A stretch of DNA of 64,000 nt, from positions 806,001 through 870,000 of the forward strand of contig CAWJFW010000002.1 in NCBI GenBank assembly GCA_963842305.1, in the 5' to 3' direction. Shown here piece by piece: positions 60,080-64,000 of the stretch (positions are counted from its first letter, which is position 1; the number at the start of each line of letters is the position of its first letter). A program made the translations under genes and the position numbers. The DNA comes from JAIBJN01 sp963842305 (GTDB taxonomy: Bacteria; Actinomycetota; Thermoleophilia; Gaiellales; Gaiellaceae). A model generated the notes under the pieces. That model was not told the DNA's origin. It did not search any database and saw nothing but the letters and a program-made list of their open reading frames with translations.

Positions 60080-60268
60080 TCGCTGAGCGACGAATCCGAG
60101 GCGCTCCCCTCGGCCGGAAGGGTCGCCTGCTCCCGTCGAGGCAGGACCAGGCTCGTCCGACCGAGGGTCCGTCTCTTTTACGGCGTCGACGGCGACGGCA
60201 TCAAGACGCTCGTTCACTGCGCGAAGGAGCATCTGGTTCCTGGCGAGGCGTTCGTCAGATGAAGACAC
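60053..60268 (-). CDS. Small protein, N-terminus like the 61143 family, middle missing
   Basis: A 71-aa protein from GTG 60268: SSSDERLARNQMLLRAVNERLDAVA. Its opening matches the LERLARNQALFGEVNERI opening of the gene at 61143, and ETDPRSDEPGP parallels ENDPRSDSPE at the end of that gene. The central cysteine-containing part of the family is absent. It looks like an internally deleted copy. Confidence 0.45.
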   Translation of the reverse strand: MSSSDERLARNQMLLRAVNERLDAVAVDAVKETDPRSDEPGPASTGAGDPSGRGERLGFVAQRLALALRRR

Positions 60269-60289
60269 AGCTCGCCCATTCTGCCCGGC

Positions 60290-60600
60290 TTAGATGCGCT
60301 TCGCTTCGTATTCCTTTATCAATGACTCAATCGCCTTGAGAACGCCGCGAGGCTGCTCTTCCTGCCGGGTCAGGTTCGCGCGAAGGCGGACTGGGTTCTG
60401 AGTGCTTCGTCACGCACCTGCGGGTCTTGATCGGTCGGAGCCATCTGGACTGAACTGCCCCCTTCCAAGTACTCATCGGCGATGAGTTTCTCGACGACCG
60501 CGTGCCCGTCGCCTGCCGAAATAACCCTCTCGATCTGAAATATGTGGTCTCGGTGTGGCCTCGCCTCCAGGTCCTTCTGCGGCCACCCGCAAGTCGTGCG
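60290..60600 (-). pseudogene. Fragment of the 61143-type family running into a small helical ORF, frameshifted
   Basis: On the minus strand FQIERVISAGDGHAVVEKLIADEYL (around 60545-60470) parallels AQIERVVSRDDGYAVVEKLIVEEYM of the 61143 gene. The same frame continues into MAPTDQDPQVRDEALRTQSAFAR (ATG 60444). After a one-base shift near 60375 it reads LTRQEEQPRGVLKAIESLIKEYEAKRI and stops at TAA 60290. The second part could be an independent 51-aa gene. The N-terminal part of the family is not visible here. Confidence 0.4.
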
Positions 60601-60680
60601 CCGACGTGACGGACTCAGTGGCGCTTGTTTGCGAGGGCGCGCCCGATGGGGTAGTTAGAGGCCCTACTGAAAGGCTCAAT

Positions 60681-60761
60681 TTGTTCTGGCTACTTATCAT
60701 TCTTCTCGTCATTGTCGTGCTGGCCGTCCTCGGCTTCTTCGGTCGCGGACGTCTCAACTAG
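60681..60761 (+). CDS. 26-aa single-helix membrane microprotein
   Basis: TTG start 60681 with AAAGG about 6 nt upstream. One hydrophobic segment (WLLIILLVIVVLAVLGFFG) and a basic tail RGRLN place the C-terminus inside. Similar in design to the 22-aa gene at 59101. Longer in-frame starts upstream add only low-complexity residues. Confidence 0.4.
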   Translation: MFWLLIILLVIVVLAVLGFFGRGRLN

Positions 60762-61142
60762 CCGCACGCTCGCTCCCCAGGCGCTCGTTTTCGCGCCGTC
60801 ACGATTGGCAAGGTAGCCGGGGCGCGGTTGCTTCGGGCGGTACCGTCGCCCGGCGCTCCGGCAGCTCGACGCGCGATAAGCATGAGGGCCTTTTACTAGG
60901 GAGGCCGGACGTCCACGTGGGGCCGGCGCGACCTCCGGGACTTGAAGGTCTTAAGGCACAACGTCCACAGGGTTGGAGCCTAAGCGCCATCGAGCGCAGG
61001 GTTCCCCCTCGACTAGCTGTGCTACTGTCGCCGTCCGGGTGCGCCCCCTTTGGCGCTTCTCCGCCTCCGCCGCGACCTTGGTCTAGCGGTGCTCGAGAGG
61101 TCTCCGCTCCCGGCGGATGTACCTCTGAGGAAGGAAGCGATC
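60762..61142. other. Intergenic stretch
   Basis: About 380 bp with no recognised gene. It ends in an AGGAAGG ribosome site for the ATG at 61143. Confidence 0.3.
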
Positions 61143-61508
61143 ATGTCCGAGTCCCTCGAGCGCCTCGCGCGCAACCAGGCCCTCTTTGGAGAGGTGAACG
61201 AGCGTATCCAGTACCTCGCCGAAGTCAACGAGCGTATCGACTAATTCGCCGAAGGCGCCACGAGCGAGTACGCGTGCGAGTGCAGTAACACCGAGTGCAT
61301 CTCCACAATCGAGCTGTCGGTCGTGGAGTACGAGCGCGTCCGCTCCAACCCCACCTGGTTTGTGATCAAGCTGGATCACGACCTTGCTCAGATCGAGAGG
61401 GTTGTCTCCCGAGACGACGGCTACGCGGTTGTCGAGAAGCTGATCGTCGAGGAGTACATGCGGGAGAACGATCCCCGTTCGGATAGCCCCGAGAGATCAG
61501 GGTCGTGA
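61143..61508 (+). pseudogene. Small conserved protein interrupted by an in-frame TAA
   Basis: ATG 61143 follows an AGGAAGG site. The frame reads SLERLARNQALFGEVNERIQYLAEVNERID, then TAA at 61242, then continues in the same frame FAEGATSEYACECSNTECISTIELSVVEYERVRSNP, VVEKLIVEEYMRENDPRSD to a stop at 61508. The paired cysteines in CECSNTEC are typical of a conserved unnamed actinobacterial family. A 30-bp tandem duplication (61191-61220 and 61221-61250) contains the stop. Either a real nonsense mutation, or a G-to-T error in GAA. Confidence 0.55.
61191..61250 (+). repeat. 30-bp imperfect tandem duplication
   Basis: Unit one 61191-61220 and unit two 61221-61250 are similar in most positions: GAGGTGAACG/GAAGTCAACG, AGCGTATCCA/AGCGTATCGA, GTACCTCGCC/CTAATTCGCC. 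It doubles the 10-residue EVNERIQYLA. The TAA lies in the second copy only. Confidence 0.6.
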
Positions 61509-61607
61509 GCTGCGTGAGGGAGGCGTCCTCAACGAGCTGAGGCGTTGTTTCGCTTTCACCAGGGCCGATCCGCCTAGCCGCAGGGCGACGGCCTCCTCGA
61601 ACAAAGC

Positions 61608-61636
61608 AAGGAGCCCCTCACCCTACGGGGCTCTTT
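61608..61636 (+). terminator. Rho-independent-like terminator
   Basis: AAGGAGCCCC pairs with GGGGCTCTTT (one G-U pair) around a 9-nt loop, followed by a short T stretch. It sits about 100 bp after the stop at 61508, on the plus strand. Confidence 0.5.
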
Positions 61637-62068
61637 GGGCTTCGAGGGCGGTGACGCAGGCACGGCGTCGCCGCAGGGGATCAGGGTTGAAGGCGGCCCG
61701 GGTCCTCATGAATGTCCAAAAGAGTGTGATCCGTCGCGTCCACGCGACTGGCGGGCTGAGGGAGGAACTGACCGGGGGTCTGCTTCGAGGTACTCCTCGC
61801 GGGCGTCCGGGGAAGCGACGAGCGTGAGCCCCTAGCAAAGGGCTCAATTGTCGCTCGTGAACGTGAACCCGCGCGCGACCTGCCGGGCACGGGCGCGGGC
61901 CGTGTCCCTGCGCCGTCGAGCTCGGAAGCCTTCAGGTCTCTTTCGCGGCGGGCCCGCTCGCGCTCAAGGGCGCCGGCTCGCTGCGCTGCAAGTCAGGAAG
62001 GATCGCGGCCTCGGGCCGCGTAGCAACTCTCGGCCACGGTGCCGCGGGGTTCTATTCTCCCAGGATTT
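61637..62068. other. Intergenic stretch
   Basis: About 430 bp of low-complexity, Arg/Gly-type open frames in every direction and no recognisable gene, between a terminator and the convergent lyase-like gene. Confidence 0.3.
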
Positions 62069-62836
62069 TCATGGTGTCCGAATCGAAGCATTGTCGATGT
62101 ACACGGTGTACGGGTCGATCGTCAGCCCGTTCGAGTAGTTGTTTACGGACCATCGCATATCACCCGAGTCGTATCCCGTCCGAACGTTGGCGAAATCGAA
62201 CAACTTGACGCCGTTGAACCATACGGTTATGTGTCCGTCGAACGCGGTCGACTGATCGAGCAGAACGGAAAGCTCGTTCCATCGCCCGAACGGAACCGCA
62301 ACGCCCGAATCCCACTCTTGGTTCGGCTGCACGCCCGAATTGGCGAACGGTCCGGCGAGGCTGTAATTCCCGCCCGACCAGTTGAGATGAACAGTCGGCG
62401 TCGAATTGCCCTCGAAGCCGACGCTGAACATGGGATCGGATCCAGAGCAACCGGAGCACGTCGACTTGTACTGGAACACGTTCCACATGTTGTGGAGGGT
62501 CGCCACCTTCTGCGACAGGTAGTAACTGACCTCGTAAATGTACGTGTTGCCCGACTGCGCTTCCGGCAACCGGGCCTGACGACAACCCGCCTTGTCGAGC
62601 GATCCCTGATCGATCGTCATGGTCATGGCGTATTGACCGATCGAATCCTCGTAGCGGACAACTCGATGATCCTTGCAGCCCGCATCGTCCCAATTCGTGG
62701 TGATGTTCGGCCACTGAGACGCGCTGCCGGTTTCGTGATCCGCGGACCACACGCTGCCTGCAGGCGGAAACGCGGCCGATCCTGCCGCGTTGCACGCGAC
62801 GAGCGCCAGAGCCGAGATCGTGCCGGAGAGAAGCAT
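62069..62836 (-). CDS. Secreted polysaccharide-lyase-like (concanavalin-fold) protein
   Basis: About 255 residues from ATG 62836 (TTG 62854 would add RKYAA). Signal SGTISALALVACNAAGSAA may be a lipobox (VACN). The mature part has a beta-sandwich look: GSVWSADHETGSASQWPNITTNWDDAGC, NTYIYEVSYYLSQKVATLHNMWNVFQYKS, CSGCSG, then FGRWNELSVLLDQSTAFDGHITVWFNGVKLFDF and YTVYIDNASIRTP. This layout resembles heparin-lyase-I/PL-type concanavalin folds (PF14099-like), from memory. No catalytic residues identified. Confidence 0.5.
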   Translation of the reverse strand: MLLSGTISALALVACNAAGSAAFPPAGSVWSADHETGSASQWPNITTNWDDAGCKDHRVVRYEDSIGQYAMTMTIDQGSLDKAGCRQARLPEAQSGNTYIYEVSYYLSQKVATLHNMWNVFQYKSTCSGCSGSDPMFSVGFEGNSTPTVHLNWSGGNYSLAGPFANSGVQPNQEWDSGVAVPFGRWNELSVLLDQSTAFDGHITVWFNGVKLFDFANVRTGYDSGDMRWSVNNYSNGLTIDPYTVYIDNASIRTP

Positions 62837-63184
62837 GGCCGCGTACTTGCGCAAGTGCCCATGTTCGCACGGCGGCGCGCTACCCCGGAAGAGGCGGCGA
62901 GTAACTCCATGGCCGCCTTCATGGGCTCTCTTGCGGAGGCGCCTCTTGCGCTCGGCGGCGCCGGCGATTGCCTTGAAGCGCCACTCGGGATCGCGGCGGC
63001 TTCGGGCCGAGTAGTAGGACTCGGCCACGGTGCCCATCCTTGTGTGAGCGAGGCCCGGTTTCCAGGGCCGGCGGCTGAGTTGGTGTGTGCGCCGGTATGT
63101 CCGGTCCAGGGCGTTTCCCGGGATCTCCCGGCAAGTCTGACCACGGAGGAATGCGGGTTTGCGCGTAACGAAGCAGGTCGAGAA
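62837..63184. other. Intergenic stretch
   Basis: About 350 bp between the lyase-like start and the tRNA-like fragment. Open frames here are basic and lack family features. Confidence 0.3.
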
Positions 63185-63240
63185 GGCGCATACGGGATTC
63201 GAACCCGTGTTATCCGAGGAGGGCGATAAACCCTCACTAA
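63185..63240 (-). other. tRNA 3'-end-like fragment (T-arm and acceptor 3' strand)
   Basis: On the minus strand a perfect T-arm, ACGGG-TTCGAAT-CCCGT, is followed by ATGCGCC, as in the last part of a tRNA. A GAGGG-TTTATCG-CCCTC stem lies about 10 nt before it. The matching 5' acceptor strand GGCGCAT and a D-arm are not visible upstream, so this is not a full tRNA. Such 3' ends often remain at integration sites. Confidence 0.5.
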
Positions 63241-63249
63241 GTGGCGAAC

Positions 63250-63460
63250 CGGCCGGCGCTCGGGAGCCCGAACTTCCGGCTGAGCTTCTCCGCATCGTTC
63301 AGGGCGACGACGGACGATCCGTCCCGCGCTGATCCGCGCGTGGAGCGTCGAGCGGGAGACGCGCACGTTCTGTGCGACGATCGCGACGGGGAATCCCGTC
63401 CGCGAGTTCGGACTCGATCTGATCGCGTAGCTCCGGGCTTAGGGCCGATGGACGGGCCAC
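63250..63460 (-). pseudogene. Helix-turn-helix (resolvase/MerR-like) protein fragment, frameshifted
   Basis: From GTG 63460: ARPSALSPELRDQIESELADGIP, then after a shift at the GGGG run 63388-63391 the HTH reads VAIVAQNVRVSRSTLHARISAGRIVRR. The helix-turn-helix resembles those at the ends of invertases. The C-terminus cannot be fixed. Its place beside a tRNA end suggests a remnant of an integrated element. Confidence 0.45.
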
Positions 63461-63492
63461 CTGGTCAGGGTAGACGACAGCTCAGGGCGCTT

Positions 63493-64000
63493 CTACTTCT
63501 CCGTATCGACTCGGATGAACGGCGCGGGAAACGGGAAGTTGGCGGCGCCGTCGACGAGCGTGTTGCCGTCGAAGACGATCGCCGCCGTCGCGGTCGCCGA
63601 GCGCTCCTTTCTCTTGGAGCCAGGCCCATTGACCGTGGTCATGATCGGTCCGGTCCCGGTCCAGCTAGCGTCGACCGAAACCGTGTGCAACCCGCCCCGG
63701 TTATCCCGCACGTTGGCGAACGTCCCGCTGACACTCACGTTCTTGAGGTCCGGGTCGAACTGCGTCGGCGCCGCCTGTACGAAACCCCAACTGAAGGTGC
63801 CGTCCGGACACAGGCCCACGAACCCGACCCTGAGGGGCGGATTGGGGTCAGGCGTCGTCCCCGCCTCGATGAAGTTGTCCGTCTCCACGATCAGGCGGCC
63901 GTCGGCGGCCGTGGAGCCATCCGGGCACTGGAACGGGATCAACCAACGCGCGGAGGCAACTTGCTCAGTGAAGCCTTTCGCGGCCGAGGCGACGGCCGGT
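63493..64000 (-). CDS. Secreted protein of unknown function (N-terminus beyond window)
   Basis: The gene continues past position 64000. The readable part begins PAVASAAKGFTEQVASARWLIPFQCPDGSTAADGRLI, probably just after a signal-peptide core, and ends at 63493 with DTEK. Residues resemble an extracellular beta-sandwich (VSVSGTFANVRDNRGGLHTVSVDASWTGTGP, FPFPAPFIRVDTEK). Cysteines CPDGS and LCPDGTF may pair. No family recognised. Confidence 0.55.
   Translation of the reverse strand, partial: PAVASAAKGFTEQVASARWLIPFQCPDGSTAADGRLIVETDNFIEAGTTPDPNPPLRVGFVGLCPDGTFSWGFVQAAPTQFDPDLKNVSVSGTFANVRDNRGGLHTVSVDASWTGTGPIMTTVNGPGSKRKERSATATAAIVFDGNTLVDGAANFPFPAPFIRVDTEK

Noticed and set aside
61848..62138. 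96-aa plus-strand frame between the terminator and the lyase-like gene
   Set aside because: Arg-rich, no ribosome site, runs into the antisense strand of the lyase-like gene.
63185..63260. A complete tRNA gene
   Set aside because: The T-arm and 3' acceptor strand are perfect, but no D-arm or matching 5' acceptor strand is present upstream, and the only candidate anticodon stem has an improper spacer.
1..64000. CRISPR arrays, rRNA operons, complete insertion sequences
   Set aside because: No regularly spaced direct repeats, rRNA-like stretches or transposase motifs were seen on either strand.

Overview
The window is GC-rich actinobacterial-type chromosomal DNA. Genes are tightly packed with 1-4 bp stop/start overlaps, GTG and TTG starts are frequent, and some starts appear leaderless. 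Single-membrane-type lipoproteins, a DUF4242/SCO4226-like protein and large cyclase-ATPase and LuxR-ATPase regulators are present. This points to Actinomycetota, perhaps a soil Thermoleophilia (Gaiella/Solirubrobacter-like). The lineage is inferred from gene content; no rRNA or complete tRNA is present to confirm it.

Left part (1-18.3 kb), mostly housekeeping: an ABC exporter (permease cut by the window edge, plus ATPase) with a perfect 20-bp palindrome upstream, a CaxA-type cation/proton antiporter, a HAD hydrolase, endonuclease IV and glutamyl-tRNA synthetase facing away from each other, and a UPF0104/AglD2-type membrane protein. An XRE regulator has a striking array of inverted repeats at its start. 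Next come a membrane phosphatase/sulfatase-fold enzyme, a kinase-like/methyltransferase protein, a two-domain VOC protein, an HxlR regulator, secreted proteins and a 1065-aa zinc-ribbon/cyclase/AAA/TPR regulator.

Centre (18.4-47.8 kb), a large exopolysaccharide locus: UDP-glucose dehydrogenase and UDP-glucuronate decarboxylase (to UDP-xylose); an apparently co-transcribed nucleotide-sugar module (SAF-domain oxidoreductase, RmlC-like epimerase, two paralogous GT4s, a GT2, PIG-L deacetylase, cytidylyltransferase-like enzyme and epimerase); a PKD-containing sugar dehydrogenase; L-2-hydroxyglutarate oxidase-like protein; a Wzz/CpsD-type tyrosine kinase; a GT4 with GDP-mannose 3,5-epimerase; a 940-aa flippase-ligase fusion; three GH16 glycanases in a row; a priming polyprenyl-phosphate sugar transferase; and another GT4. 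Together these make a Wzx/Wzy-type system: sugars are activated, the repeat unit is started on a lipid carrier, extended by GT4/GT2 enzymes, flipped and polymerised, controlled by the kinase, and trimmed by GH16 enzymes.

Right part (47.8-64 kb): a conserved protein with an internally duplicated cysteine-containing module, a second kinase-like/methyltransferase fusion, a LuxR ATPase, a DUF4242 protein with a beta-propeller lipoprotein, DUF1801, RibD-like and NAD(P)-binding proteins, then a loose region of tiny membrane peptides, a PRC-barrel protein, broken copies of one small gene family, a perfect 17-bp hairpin, a polysaccharide-lyase-like secreted protein, and a tRNA 3'-end-like fragment next to a broken HTH gene.

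A strong overall signal is the number of single-base frameshifts in otherwise well-conserved genes, several in C/G homopolymers and densest at 25.6-29.6 kb. I read most of these as assembly or read errors rather than gene decay and give the reconstructed gene limits. Start codons and frameshift points were worked out by eye; no database searches were run.
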